A DNA stretch of 58,530 nt from Chryseobacterium gilvum (GCF_025628965.1 NZ_JAOTEN010000006.1:1-58530); one strand, 5' to 3'. Shown: positions 15,783 to 24,371, numbered from the stretch's first letter. A program made the numbers and translations. Notes: generated by a model from the letters alone, not told the origin.

Positions 15783-15880
15783 TGTAAAATGTATTAAAGA
15801 TTATTATGGATACGCTATCAACTAAAACTTAGAATTTCTTTTTATTTACATGAATACTTTTTACATAAATACATTTTACA
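15783..15880. repeat. Inverted repeat in the paaG-paaH spacer
   Basis: Thirteen-base arms TGTAAAATGTATT (15783-15795) and AATACATTTTACA (15868-15880) are perfect reverse complements about 72 bases apart. Similar words (TTTTTACATTTTAC) occur before paaA near 11530. The arms could form a long hairpin in the mRNA. Confidence 0.5.
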
Positions 15881-15885
15881 AATAA

Positions 15886-17016
15886 ATGAATATAGGAATT
15901 ATCGGTGCCGGAACGATGGGAATCGGTATTGCGCAAGTAGCCGCAACCAACGGATGTAAAGTTTGGGTATATGATGCCAACGCAAAACAGGTAGAAACGG
16001 CAACCACTGGTTTGGAGAAAACATTGATCAAACTGGTGGATAAACAAAAAATTTCGGCAGAAAAAATGACTGAAATTTTAGCGAATATTTCCATCGCTAC
16101 AGAATTGAAAGACTTCAAAGATTGTGAATTGATCATCGAAGCCATCATCGAAAACAAAGAAATCAAAACCAAAGTTTTCACAGAATTAGAGAAATACGTT
16201 TCAGAAAGCTGTGTGATTGGTTCCAATACATCATCCATTTCGATCACCTCTCTCGGTGCAGAATTACAGAAACCGGAGCGTTTCATTGGGATTCACTTCT
16301 TCAATCCGGCTCCATTAATGCCTTTGGTTGAGGTGATACCATCTTTACTTACAGAAAAATCTTTATCAGAAAAAATATACAGCCTCATGAAGGATTGGGG
16401 CAAAACGCCTGTGATTGCTAAAGACATTCCGGGATTTATTGTAAACAGAATTGCCCGTCCCTATTACGGTGAAGCATTAAGAATCGTTGAAGAAAATATT
16501 GCAACGGTAGAACAGGTGGATGAAGCCATGAAAACACTTGGAAACTTCAAAATGGGACCTTTTGAACTCATGGATCTCATTGGGGTCGATGTGAATTTCT
16601 CTGTAACGAAAACGGTTTACAACGAATATTTCTACGATCCGAAATACAAACCGTCTCTTCTTCAGCAAAGAATGTCGGAAGCCAAACTTCACGGCAGAAA
16701 AACCGGAAAAGGTTTCTACGATTATAGTGAAGAGGCTGTAAAACCGGTTGCCCAACAAGACGATTCTTTATATCAACAAATTTTCTTAAGAATCATTTCA
16801 ATGCTGATTAACGAAGCTGTTGAAGCAAAACGATTAGGTATTGCAAATGACGAAGATTTAGAACTGGCCATGCAAAAAGGGGTAAATTATCCAAAAGGAT
16901 TATTGGCTTGGGGAAAAGAGATAGGGTATTCTAAAATCTCAGAAACTCTTCAAAATCTTTACGATGAATATCAGGAAGAACGATACAGACAAAGCCCTAT
17001 ATTGCGCAAAATGTAA
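15886..17016 (+). CDS. paaH: 3-hydroxyacyl-CoA dehydrogenase PaaH
   Basis: 376 residues. The Rossmann motif is at the very N-terminus (IGIIGAGTMGIGIAQVAA), the catalytic region is GIHFFNPAPLMPLVEV, and the C-terminal dimer domain starts at PGFIVNRIARPYYGEALRI. It oxidises 3-hydroxyadipyl-CoA to 3-oxoadipyl-CoA with NAD+. It is shorter than the Escherichia coli PaaH (about 475 residues); a partial second C-terminal unit (INEAVEAKRLGIANDEDLELAMQKGVNYPKGLLAWG) is present. The function as PaaH is inferred from the cluster. Confidence 0.92.
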   Translation: MNIGIIGAGTMGIGIAQVAATNGCKVWVYDANAKQVETATTGLEKTLIKLVDKQKISAEKMTEILANISIATELKDFKDCELIIEAIIENKEIKTKVFTELEKYVSESCVIGSNTSSISITSLGAELQKPERFIGIHFFNPAPLMPLVEVIPSLLTEKSLSEKIYSLMKDWGKTPVIAKDIPGFIVNRIARPYYGEALRIVEENIATVEQVDEAMKTLGNFKMGPFELMDLIGVDVNFSVTKTVYNEYFYDPKYKPSLLQQRMSEAKLHGRKTGKGFYDYSEEAVKPVAQQDDSLYQQIFLRIISMLINEAVEAKRLGIANDEDLELAMQKGVNYPKGLLAWGKEIGYSKISETLQNLYDEYQEERYRQSPILRKM

Positions 17017-17030
17017 ATGTAAATGCACAA

Positions 17031-17070
17031 AGTAACAATTACGGTCATGCTAAGCTTGTCGAAGCATCTT
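17031..17070. repeat. Short dispersed repeat, copy 1
   Basis: Contains GTAACAATTACG followed by GTCATGCTAAGCTTGTCGAA and GCATCTT. A related copy lies at 21195-21240 before paaZ. The motif ATGCT...AGCAT is self-complementary at its ends. Confidence 0.6.
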
Positions 17071-17105
17071 ATGGGTAAAACATTACATTGGTAAATTAGA
17101 AAATT

Positions 17106-17519
17106 ATGACACCGAGACAGGTAGCAGATTATATGTTCGATCAGGATGAGTTTTCCCAATGGATGAATATCAAAATGATTGACGTTAAAGAACATTACTG
17201 TTTGATAGAAATGCCGATCAAAAAAGAAATGATCAACGGGCTGAAAACAGTTCATGGCGGGATAACATTTGCCTTTGCAGATTCTGCGTTGGCATTTTCA
17301 TCCAACAATTCCGGAGATGCGGCTGTTGCACTCAACTGCATCATTAATTTTACCAAAGCCGGAAAAGAAGGTGATATTTTCAGAGCAGAAAGCATTTTGG
17401 TAAATACGACCAGAAAAACAGCGATCTACGATATAAAAATTACCAATCAAAACGATGATTTGGTTGCAAAATTCGTCGGGACAGTCTATAAAATCGGAAA
17501 AAAAGTAACAGAATTATAA
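17106..17519 (+). CDS. paaI: Hotdog-fold acyl-CoA thioesterase PaaI
   Basis: 137 residues. The hotdog motif TVHGGITFAFADSALAFSSN marks a PaaI-type thioesterase; the Asp in ADSA is the likely catalytic acid. PaaI hydrolyses stalled hydroxyphenylacetyl-CoA and related thioesters to free CoA, so it acts as a rescue enzyme for the pathway. It lies between paaH and paaJ in the same direction. Confidence 0.93.
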   Translation: MTPRQVADYMFDQDEFSQWMNIKMIDVKEHYCLIEMPIKKEMINGLKTVHGGITFAFADSALAFSSNNSGDAAVALNCIINFTKAGKEGDIFRAESILVNTTRKTAIYDIKITNQNDDLVAKFVGTVYKIGKKVTEL

Positions 17520-17542
17520 ATAAGATAAAAGACATCAGATGT

Positions 17543-17598
17543 CAGATATTAGATTTAAAAATGTCTGTTATCTGAAATCTATTATCTAAAATCTAATA
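17543..17598. repeat. Inverted repeat in the paaI-paaJ spacer
   Basis: TATTAGATTT (17547-17556) pairs perfectly with AAATCTAATA (17589-17598), and CAGATA with TATCTG inside and beside it. The stretch repeats TCAGAT and TATCT words and could form a hairpin just before the paaJ start. Confidence 0.5.
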
Positions 17599-17601
17599 GA
17601 A

Positions 17602-18810
17602 ATGAACAACGTATATATCATAGATTACATCAGAACTCCCATTTCAAAACTGCAGGGAGGTTTATCAGAAGTGAGAGCCGACGATTTGGCGGCAGTTGTC
17701 CTTAAAGAAATCGTTGCAAGAAACCCTGAAGTTCCTGTAGAGGAAATTGAGGACGTTATCTTCGGATGTGCAAACCAAGCGGGTGAAGACAACAGAAATG
17801 TGGCTAGAATGGGGCTTTTATTGGCCGGGCTTCCTTACAAAATTGGAGGTGAAACCGTAAACAGGCTGTGCGCTTCCGGAATGTCGGCGGTAGCAAACGC
17901 TTTCCGTTCGATTGCTTCGGGAGAAGGTGAAATTTACATTGCAGGTGGCGTAGAACACATGACACGTTCACCATATGTAATGTCAAAACCAAGTGCTGCT
18001 TTTGGAAGAGACAGCCAGATGTTTGATACCACTTTCGGATGGAGATTTGTGAATCCGAAAATGAAGGAAATGTATGGAGTCGACGGAATGGGCGATACTG
18101 CTGAAAACTTAGCAGATATGCATAACATCAGCCGTGAAGATCAGGATAAATTTGCACTCTGGTCCCAGCAAAAAGCAACCAAAGCCCAGGAAAGCGGAAG
18201 AATGGCGGAAGAAATTGTACAAGTTGAAATTCCACAGAAAAAAGGCGATCCGAAAATTTTCGATAAAGATGAATTTATCAAACCCACTTCTTCCATGGAA
18301 GGGCTTGGAAAACTTCGTCCGGCTTTCAGAAAAGAAGGCGGAACAGTAACGGCAGGAAATGCTTCCGGAATGAATGATGGCGCTGCAGCTCTTATTTTGG
18401 CAAGTGAAGACGCAGTAAAAAAATATGGTTTACAGCCAAAAGCTAAGATTTTAGGATCTTCCGTTGCCGGTGTTGAGCCGAGAATCATGGGAATCGGGCC
18501 TGTTGAAGCGACTCAGAAATTATTAAAAAGATTACATCTTTCATTAGATGATATGGATGTTATCGAATTGAACGAAGCTTTTGCCGCTCAGTCTTTAGCC
18601 GTAACAAGAAGTTTAGGCTTAAAAGATGACGATTCAAGAGTAAATCCTAACGGAGGAGCCATTGCCATCGGTCATCCACTCGGAGTTTCCGGAGCCAGAA
18701 TCATCGGTTCTGCAGCTATTGAACTTCAAAAACAAAATAAAAAATATGCATTGTGTACCCTTTGTATCGGTGTCGGACAAGGCTATGCAATGGTTATTGA
18801 AAAAGTATAA
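17602..18810 (+). CDS. paaJ: 3-oxoadipyl-CoA/3-oxo-5,6-dehydrosuberyl-CoA thiolase PaaJ
   Basis: 402 residues, thiolase fold. The nucleophilic Cys is in NRLCASGMSAVANAF (about residue 90), the general base His in GGAIAIGHPLGVSGARI, and the second Cys in LCIGVGQG. Cleaves the beta-oxidation products of the oxepin pathway to release acetyl-CoA and succinyl-CoA. The start YIIDYIRTPISKLQGGLSEVRADDL is typical of the PaaJ/PcaF subfamily. Downstream is a 200-base spacer made of nested inverted repeats. Confidence 0.95.
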   Translation: MNNVYIIDYIRTPISKLQGGLSEVRADDLAAVVLKEIVARNPEVPVEEIEDVIFGCANQAGEDNRNVARMGLLLAGLPYKIGGETVNRLCASGMSAVANAFRSIASGEGEIYIAGGVEHMTRSPYVMSKPSAAFGRDSQMFDTTFGWRFVNPKMKEMYGVDGMGDTAENLADMHNISREDQDKFALWSQQKATKAQESGRMAEEIVQVEIPQKKGDPKIFDKDEFIKPTSSMEGLGKLRPAFRKEGGTVTAGNASGMNDGAAALILASEDAVKKYGLQPKAKILGSSVAGVEPRIMGIGPVEATQKLLKRLHLSLDDMDVIELNEAFAAQSLAVTRSLGLKDDDSRVNPNGGAIAIGHPLGVSGARIIGSAAIELQKQNKKYALCTLCIGVGQGYAMVIEKV

Positions 18811-18826
18811 AACAATTCGAAAATGG

Positions 18827-18985
18827 GCTAATTTGAGAATTTGAATGCATTCTCATTTTTCAATTTAATTTGTTAAATTAACGTTTAGTCTTTGCTGAGT
18901 GAAACGCCTTTGAGAACGGAAATATGCAGAAAAATTTTCAAAAAAACTTTGTGGACTTTGCGTTAAAAATAATCTTCAAATTAGC
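18827..18985. repeat. Nested inverted repeats in the paaJ-paaY spacer
   Basis: Outer arms GCTAATTTGA (18827-18836) and TCAAATTAGC (18976-18985) are exact reverse complements, with further matching words around them (GAGAATTTGAA against TTCTCAAATTTTC). Inside lies TTAACG near 18878 against CGTTAA near 18961, and the words CTTTGTGGACTTTGCG. It looks like one intergenic repeat inserted in another. Confidence 0.5.
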
Positions 18986-19012
18986 TCATTCTCAAATTTT
19001 CAAATTTAAATT

Positions 19013-19606
19013 ATGAACATCTACTCATACCACGGAATTCGTCCCATCATCAAACCATCCGCTTACGTTCATCCGCAAGCGGTAATCATCGGAAATGTAG
19101 AAATTGGTGAAGAAGTTTATATCGGTCCGAACGCAGTCATCCGTGGTGACTGGGGTAAAATTATCATCAAAGACGGCGCAAATGTTCAGGAAAACTGTAC
19201 CCTTCACGTTTTTCCGGGTATTGAGACGATCCTGGAAGAATCTGCACATATCGGTCACGGTGCGATCATTCATTCAGGACATATCGGAAAAAACTGTCTG
19301 GTTGGAATGAACGCGGTTGTAATGGATAAAGCCGTAATCGGTGATGAATGTATTATCGGTGCATTAGCTTTCGTTCCGGCAAATTTCAGATGTGATGCAA
19401 GAAAATTAATTGTGGGAAGTCCTGCAAAAATCATCCGTGATGTTTCTGATGAAATGATTAAATGGAAAACAGAAGGTACAAAACTGTATCAGGAACTGGC
19501 GAGAGAAGGAAAAGATGCAATTTTACCTTGCGAACCATTTACAGAATATGTTCAGCAAATTCCTACAAGGACTGTTGATTATAGTATTTGGGATGATGTG
19601 AAATAG
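19013..19606 (+). CDS. paaY: PaaY, gamma-carbonic-anhydrase-like hexapeptide protein
   Basis: 197 residues with a left-handed beta-helix of hexapeptide repeats (VIIGNVEIGEEVYIGPNAVI and following). Histidines in the positions used for metal binding appear in CTLHVFPG and HIGHGAIIHSGHIG. In phenylacetate clusters PaaY is an accessory thioesterase for ring-hydroxylated CoA esters. The C-terminal CEPFTEYVQQIPTRTVDYSIWDD helps tell it from other gamma-class proteins. Confidence 0.9.
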   Translation: MNIYSYHGIRPIIKPSAYVHPQAVIIGNVEIGEEVYIGPNAVIRGDWGKIIIKDGANVQENCTLHVFPGIETILEESAHIGHGAIIHSGHIGKNCLVGMNAVVMDKAVIGDECIIGALAFVPANFRCDARKLIVGSPAKIIRDVSDEMIKWKTEGTKLYQELAREGKDAILPCEPFTEYVQQIPTRTVDYSIWDDVK

Positions 19607-19618
19607 TAATCCCTAATT

Positions 19619-19651
19619 AAACCTCATAGGTTTTGAAAACCTATGAGGTTT
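19619..19651. repeat. REP-like palindrome, left copy
   Basis: Arms of 15 bases (AAACCTCATAGGTTT / AAACCTATGAGGTTT) around TGA; one more base pair closes the centre. It starts 13 bases after paaY and could also act as its terminator. Confidence 0.85.
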
Positions 19652-19682
19652 GAATATTAAAACACACAAATGAGAGAAATAA

Positions 19683-20261
19683 ATGTCAAACACAGAAAAT
19701 TTTGAATGTGAATATGTGTATCATATCTACACTCATGCAAATGGAAAAGATTTAATTTTCAGAGAAGAAGAAAATTATAAATATTTTTTAGAGAAGCTTA
19801 CAAATTATATTATTCCAATAGCTGAAATATATGCATACTGTTTAATGCCAAATCATTTTCAATTATTGTTAAGATTTAAAAATCTGGATCAAATAGTAAG
19901 TGAGAACGAGCATAAATATTTAATGAAACAGTTTAGTAATCTATTGAATGGCTATGCAAAAGCTTATAATAAAAGATATCATCGAAAAGGTTCTCTGTTT
20001 CTTGATTATTTGAAAAGGAAGAGAGTAAATGATGAAAAGTATTTAAGGAAACTATTGCATTATATCCACAATAATCCTGTCAACCATGGATTTGTTGAAG
20101 ATATTAATGATTGGAAATATTCATCTTATTACTCTTATATTAATTTGGCTAAAGAAAGCAAAATTGAAAGAGCTGAAATGATGCAGTATTTTGAAACAAT
20201 AAAAGATTTTATAGAGTATCATAAATCAAATGTTGAATATGATTTTCTGACAATCGAATAA
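19683..20261 (+). CDS. REP-associated tyrosine (Y1) transposase
   Basis: 192 residues of the IS200-like Y1 transposase superfamily. The block AYCLMPNHFQLLLRF is the metal-binding signature, which in most members reads HUH; here it is H-F-Q, so the second His is replaced by Gln. The likely nucleophilic Tyr lies in LNGYAKAYNKRYHRKGSLF, and the block LRKLLHYIHNNPVNHGFV with WKYSSY is typical of the REP-associated branch. It is AT-rich compared with the paa genes. Such enzymes cut and join single-stranded REP hairpins. Whether the His to Gln change inactivates it is unknown. Confidence 0.88.
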   Translation: MSNTENFECEYVYHIYTHANGKDLIFREEENYKYFLEKLTNYIIPIAEIYAYCLMPNHFQLLLRFKNLDQIVSENEHKYLMKQFSNLLNGYAKAYNKRYHRKGSLFLDYLKRKRVNDEKYLRKLLHYIHNNPVNHGFVEDINDWKYSSYYSYINLAKESKIERAEMMQYFETIKDFIEYHKSNVEYDFLTIE

Positions 20262-20273
20262 ATATAGCTCAAC

Positions 20274-20306
20274 AAACCTCATAGGTTTCTAAAACCTATG
20301 AGGTTT
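20274..20306. repeat. REP-like palindrome, right copy
   Basis: The same 15-base arms as the left copy, around the centre CTA. It ends nine bases before the esterase start codon, so the hairpin would sit in that leader or terminate transcription from the transposase. Confidence 0.85.
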
Positions 20307-20315
20307 TGAAAAGTG

Positions 20316-21161
20316 ATGAATAAGAATAAAAGAATGACTATAAAGCTTATTATTTTTTGCGGCATATTATTTACATTTCAGTCTTTGGTTTTTGCCCAGA
20401 AAGGAAATGCAAAACCGTTGACTATTGGGGAAATCAGGACATTAAAATCAGAAATTTTAAAAGAAGAAAGAACATTAAACATCTATCTTCCACAGAATTT
20501 CGACAAAACCAAATCGTATCCGGTCATTTATCTTTTGGATGGCAGCATAAATGAAGATTTTATCCATGTTGCAGGATTGGTGCAGTTTTTCAATCTAATG
20601 TATGCGATGCCGGAAACCATCGTTGTCGGAATCACTAATGTTGACAGGAAAAGAGATTTCACGTTTCATACAGATTTAAAAGATTTACAGAAAGACTATC
20701 CTACGACAGGACATTCGGATAAATTCATCGGTTTTCTTGAAAAAGAGTTAAAACCTTATATTGAAAGTCAGTTTAAAACGACTAACACTTACTTGTTTGG
20801 ACAATCTCTAGGCGGACTTTTAGCAGCAGAAATTTTGCTAAAAAAACCTGAATTATTTAATAACTATTTCATCATAAGTCCGAGTCTGTGGTGGGATGAC
20901 GAAAGTCTTCTGAAACAGGCAAATCAATTATTAGCTAAAATTCCTGATACCAGGAAATTTGTTTACATTTCGGTCGGAAAAGGCGAACATCCGGTGATGA
21001 TTAAAGATGCCGAAAATTTATTCGATATTTTGAAAAAATCAAATAAAAAGAGCTGGACGATAGAATATAAAATGATGGAAACAGACAACCACGCAACGAT
21101 TCTTCACAGAAGTTTATATGAGGGCTTGGTGAAATTGTTTCCGTATCAGGAACTGAAATAA
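20316..21161 (+). CDS. Exported alpha/beta hydrolase, esterase D type
   Basis: 281 residues from ATG 20316 (a GTG three bases earlier is less likely). Signal peptide ending near VFAQ. The alpha/beta hydrolase fold of the putative-esterase family (Fes/IroE-like) shows YPVIYLLDGS, the nucleophile elbow GQSLGG, and the catalytic His in DNHATILHRSLYEGL. The substrate is unknown; relatives act on siderophore esters, acyl esters or S-formylglutathione. It sits between paaY and paaZ but has no obvious part in the CoA pathway because it is exported. It may have arrived with the adjacent repeat unit. Confidence 0.8.
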   Translation: MNKNKRMTIKLIIFCGILFTFQSLVFAQKGNAKPLTIGEIRTLKSEILKEERTLNIYLPQNFDKTKSYPVIYLLDGSINEDFIHVAGLVQFFNLMYAMPETIVVGITNVDRKRDFTFHTDLKDLQKDYPTTGHSDKFIGFLEKELKPYIESQFKTTNTYLFGQSLGGLLAAEILLKKPELFNNYFIISPSLWWDDESLLKQANQLLAKIPDTRKFVYISVGKGEHPVMIKDAENLFDILKKSNKKSWTIEYKMMETDNHATILHRSLYEGLVKLFPYQELK

Positions 21162-21194
21162 TATTTATAATGTAAAAATATGACAATTTGGAAA

Positions 21195-21240
21195 TGTAAC
21201 AATTACGCATTGTCATGCTGGAGCTTGCGAAGCATTTCAT
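21195..21240. repeat. Short dispersed repeat, copy 2
   Basis: Contains GTAACAATTACGCATT and GTCATGCTGGAGCTTGCGAA followed by GCATTTCAT. It matches the copy at 17031-17070 with several substitutions. Located in the spacer just before paaZ. Confidence 0.6.
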
Positions 21241-21287
21241 TAATAAACGGTTACAGTGACCATTGTTAAATAAAAATAAAATACCAT

Positions 21288-23777
21288 ATGGAAAAACTAA
21301 AAAACTATATCCACGGCGAATGGATTGAAGGCACCGGAAATGGAATTCCTTTATACAATGCAGTGACAGGGGAACAGGTTGCTGTTTCAGATACGGAAGG
21401 GCTTAATTTTGAACAGGCTCTTGATTACGGAAGAACGATAGGGTACAAAAACCTTTCATCCATGACCTTCTATGATCGTGGTGAGATGCTGAAAAAAGTA
21501 GCACTTTATCTGTTAGAAAGAAAGAAAAAGTATTACGAACTATCTTATAAAACAGGGGCAACCCATACAGATTCTTGGGTAGATATTGAAGGAGGTTTCG
21601 GTACATTTTTCACCTATTCAGGGTTGGCAAAAAGAATGCTTCCGAATACGCCATTTTGGGTAGATGGGGAAACTCAGAAAATTTCGGCCAACGGAACTTT
21701 CCTGGGAACGCACATTTTAACGCCAAGTGAAGGCGTTTCTGTACAAATCAATGCGTATAACTTTCCTGTTTGGGGAATGCTTGAAAAACTGTCGACTTCA
21801 TTGTTGGCGGGTGTTCCTTCGATTGTAAAACCTTCGCCTTACGGTTCTTATCTTACGAACGCGGTTTTCCAGGATATGATTGAAAGCGGGATTCTTCCTG
21901 AAGGTGCTGTGCAATTAATATGCGGTGAGCCGGGAAATATTCTGGATTATGTAAAAGACGGAGATTCCGTATTATTTACAGGTTCTGCAACAACAGGCAG
22001 AAAATTAAAATCTTTACCTTCCGTTTCAGGCAATTCTGTTCGGTTTAATATGGAAGCGGATTCTCTGAACTGTTCAATTCTTGGTTTGGATGCAAAACCG
22101 GGAACTCCGGAATTTGATCTTTTTATCAAGGAAGTCCGAAATGAAATGACCACAAAAGCCGGGCAAAAATGTACGGCGATCAGAAGAATTATCGTTCCTG
22201 AAAATTTGGTTGGAGACGTACAGAATGCTTTGTCTAAAGCGTTGGATCAGACAAAAATCGGCAGTCCTTTAAGCAGGGAAACAAGAATGGGTTCTCTGGT
22301 GGGAAAACAGCAGTATGATGAGGTGCTTAGAAAAATAAATATTTTAAAAACGGAAAACGAGCTGATTTATGACGGAAAGCACGAATTGGTGGATGCCGAT
22401 TATGAAAACGGCGCATTTATGTCACCAAAATTGTTTTTAAATGATGCTCCGTTTACTAAAAATATCTCTCATGATGTGGAAGCGTTCGGTCCGGTTTCTA
22501 CATTAATGCCTTACAAAGATGCGGAAGAAGCGGCAGCGTTGGCAAAAAGAGGAAAAGGAAGTTTAGTAGGTTCCATTATTTCTCACGATGAAAAATTTGT
22601 AGCCGAAACTTCTTGGAAAATGGCTTCTCAGCATGGAAGAATTTTTGTGCTCAACAGAGACAATGCAAAAGAAAGCACCGGTCACGGTTCACCACTTCCG
22701 ACCCTGATGCACGGCGGTCCCGGTAGAGCAGGAGGCGGTGAGGAAATGGGCGGTTTGAACGGACTTCACTTCTTCCTCCAAAAAACAGCCATTCAAGGTT
22801 CTCCTGATATTTTAACAGCAATTACAAAAGTTTATCAGCAGGGAGCAGAGAAAAAATATGCGGACAAACATCCTTTCCAGAAATATTTTGAAGAGGTTGA
22901 GGTTGGAGACTCATTGGAAACTGCAGGCAGAACGGTTACAGATGCAGATATCGTTAATTTCTCAAATGTTTCCTGGGATCATTTCTATGCACACACCGAT
23001 GCAACGAGTTTAACGGGAACCATTTTTGACAAAACGGTTGCGCACGGATATTTCATTCTTTCTGCAGCAGCCGGATTGTTCGTGTCAGGTAAAAAAGGCC
23101 CGGTTATCGCAAATTACGGTCTGGAAAACTGTTCGTTCTTCAAGCCGGTCTATGCGGGAGACACGATGACGGTATATTTAACGGCAAAAGAGAAAATCAA
23201 TCGCGGCGTAAAAGGCAGAAATATTCCTTCCGGTGTTGTGAAATGGCTGGTTGAAGTAGTTAATCAGAGAGATGAGATCGTTTGTGTGGCAACTATTTTA
23301 ACGTTGGTCGCAAAAAAATCTCCTTTCATCGATTTAAAAGATGTTCAGAAGATCTTAAATGGATTAACAGAAAATACCCAGCCTCAATGGGGGAAAATGT
23401 CTCCTCAGCAAATGATCGAGCATTTGGAGCACGGTGTTTTGACCAGTTTGGGCGATCCGGAAGCAGACCAGTGTTTTACACCGGAAGAGCATATTGAGAA
23501 ATATCAGGATTCCCTATATAATCACAGAAAAATGCCAAAAGACTTTATAGCTCCTTTTTTAAACGCTGATGGTTCTTTACCGGAATTAAAACACAAAAAT
23601 CTTGATGCTGCAAAACAGTCTTTCACAGAACATTTAAAAAGATTTTCAATCTATTATAAAGAAAATCCGCAGGCTGAACATATGAATTTCGTTTTTGGAA
23701 AATTAAATAAAGAAATGTGGGAGTTATTGCACAAAAAGCATTTTACCCATCATTTTGAGCAGTTTGGATTGATTTAA
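21288..23777 (+). CDS. paaZ: PaaZ ring-opening enzyme with an extra C-terminal DinB-like domain
   Basis: 829 residues, about 150 longer than the E. coli protein (681). Residues 1 to about 520 form an aldehyde dehydrogenase with the general-base Glu in FNMEADSLNCSIL and the nucleophilic Cys in AGQKCTAIRRI. Residues about 535-680 form an R-specific hydratase (MaoC) domain with SWDHFYAHTDA and TVAHGYF. Together they hydrolyse oxepin-CoA and oxidise the resulting semialdehyde. The extra tail (about 685-829) has WGKMSPQQMIEHLEHG and ends FGKLNKEMWELLHKKHFTHHFEQFG, the pattern of DUF1569/DinB-like four-helix proteins, with His residues placed as in DinB metal sites. Role of the tail unknown. Confidence 0.93.
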   Translation: MEKLKNYIHGEWIEGTGNGIPLYNAVTGEQVAVSDTEGLNFEQALDYGRTIGYKNLSSMTFYDRGEMLKKVALYLLERKKKYYELSYKTGATHTDSWVDIEGGFGTFFTYSGLAKRMLPNTPFWVDGETQKISANGTFLGTHILTPSEGVSVQINAYNFPVWGMLEKLSTSLLAGVPSIVKPSPYGSYLTNAVFQDMIESGILPEGAVQLICGEPGNILDYVKDGDSVLFTGSATTGRKLKSLPSVSGNSVRFNMEADSLNCSILGLDAKPGTPEFDLFIKEVRNEMTTKAGQKCTAIRRIIVPENLVGDVQNALSKALDQTKIGSPLSRETRMGSLVGKQQYDEVLRKINILKTENELIYDGKHELVDADYENGAFMSPKLFLNDAPFTKNISHDVEAFGPVSTLMPYKDAEEAAALAKRGKGSLVGSIISHDEKFVAETSWKMASQHGRIFVLNRDNAKESTGHGSPLPTLMHGGPGRAGGGEEMGGLNGLHFFLQKTAIQGSPDILTAITKVYQQGAEKKYADKHPFQKYFEEVEVGDSLETAGRTVTDADIVNFSNVSWDHFYAHTDATSLTGTIFDKTVAHGYFILSAAAGLFVSGKKGPVIANYGLENCSFFKPVYAGDTMTVYLTAKEKINRGVKGRNIPSGVVKWLVEVVNQRDEIVCVATILTLVAKKSPFIDLKDVQKILNGLTENTQPQWGKMSPQQMIEHLEHGVLTSLGDPEADQCFTPEEHIEKYQDSLYNHRKMPKDFIAPFLNADGSLPELKHKNLDAAKQSFTEHLKRFSIYYKENPQAEHMNFVFGKLNKEMWELLHKKHFTHHFEQFGLI

Positions 23778-23840
23778 TTCAAAATAAATTATATAATTTT
23801 AAGGGGGCTTAAAAAGTACCTCTTTTAAATCTAAAAAACC

Positions 23841-24371
23841 ATGGAATTTACATTTTATAAAGATTTTGACCTTTCAAAATTTTGGAGTGAATGCAGCTAC
23901 TCGTCTCGGGATTATATTGAAAGTTTCCCCGATGATGCAGTCATTGAATCAGTAGAAAAAGAACTCGGATACAAACTTCCAGGCTCTTATGTCGCATTAA
24001 TGAGGACACAAAACGGCGGATTGGTCAACAAATCCTGCTTTCCTACGACTGAAGGAACTTCCTGGGCAGAAGATCATATTGCCATTGCAGGAATTATGGG
24101 AATCGGGAAAGAAAAAATACATTCACTTTGCGGAGAGCAGGGAAGCCAGTTTATGATCGATAAATGGGGCTATCCTGCGACAGGAGTGTATATTGCAGAC
24201 TGCCCTTCTGAAGGACATGACATGATTTTGCTCGATTACAGCAATTGTGGTCCTCAAGGGGAACCGGAAGTGGTGCACATCGATCAGGAAAATAATTATA
24301 AAAAGACTTTTCTGGCAAAAGATTTTGAAACATTTATCAGAGGGTTGGAAGAAGAAGAGAAACTTGATTAG
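23841..24371 (+). CDS. SMI1/KNR4 family protein
   Basis: 176 residues. The SMI1/KNR4 fold is indicated by ESVEKELGYKLPGSYVALMRTQNGGLV in the N-terminal half and GVYIADCPSEGHDMILLDYSN, then the C-terminal block DFETFIRGLEEEEK. Many members are immunity proteins against secreted toxins in contact-dependent or polymorphic toxin systems, but solitary housekeeping copies are common too. No toxin gene is adjacent. The next gene starts 25 bases downstream. Confidence 0.85.
   Translation: MEFTFYKDFDLSKFWSECSYSSRDYIESFPDDAVIESVEKELGYKLPGSYVALMRTQNGGLVNKSCFPTTEGTSWAEDHIAIAGIMGIGKEKIHSLCGEQGSQFMIDKWGYPATGVYIADCPSEGHDMILLDYSNCGPQGEPEVVHIDQENNYKKTFLAKDFETFIRGLEEEEKLD

Larger units (their letters stand above)
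19619..20306. mobile_element. REP-type unit: transposase gene between two near-identical 33-base palindromes
   Basis: A 688-base unit. A Y1 (REP-associated) transposase gene is bracketed by two palindromes, each with the identical 15-base arms AAACCTCATAGGTTT and AAACCTATGAGGTTT; only the three-base centre differs (TGA against CTA). This arrangement, a RAYT gene flanked by REP-like hairpins, is a known one. It separates paaY from the rest of the paa genes. Confidence 0.75.

Noticed and set aside
23841..24371. Toxin-immunity locus
   Set aside because: The SMI1/KNR4 protein has no adjacent toxin, Rhs or secretion gene; the family alone is not enough.
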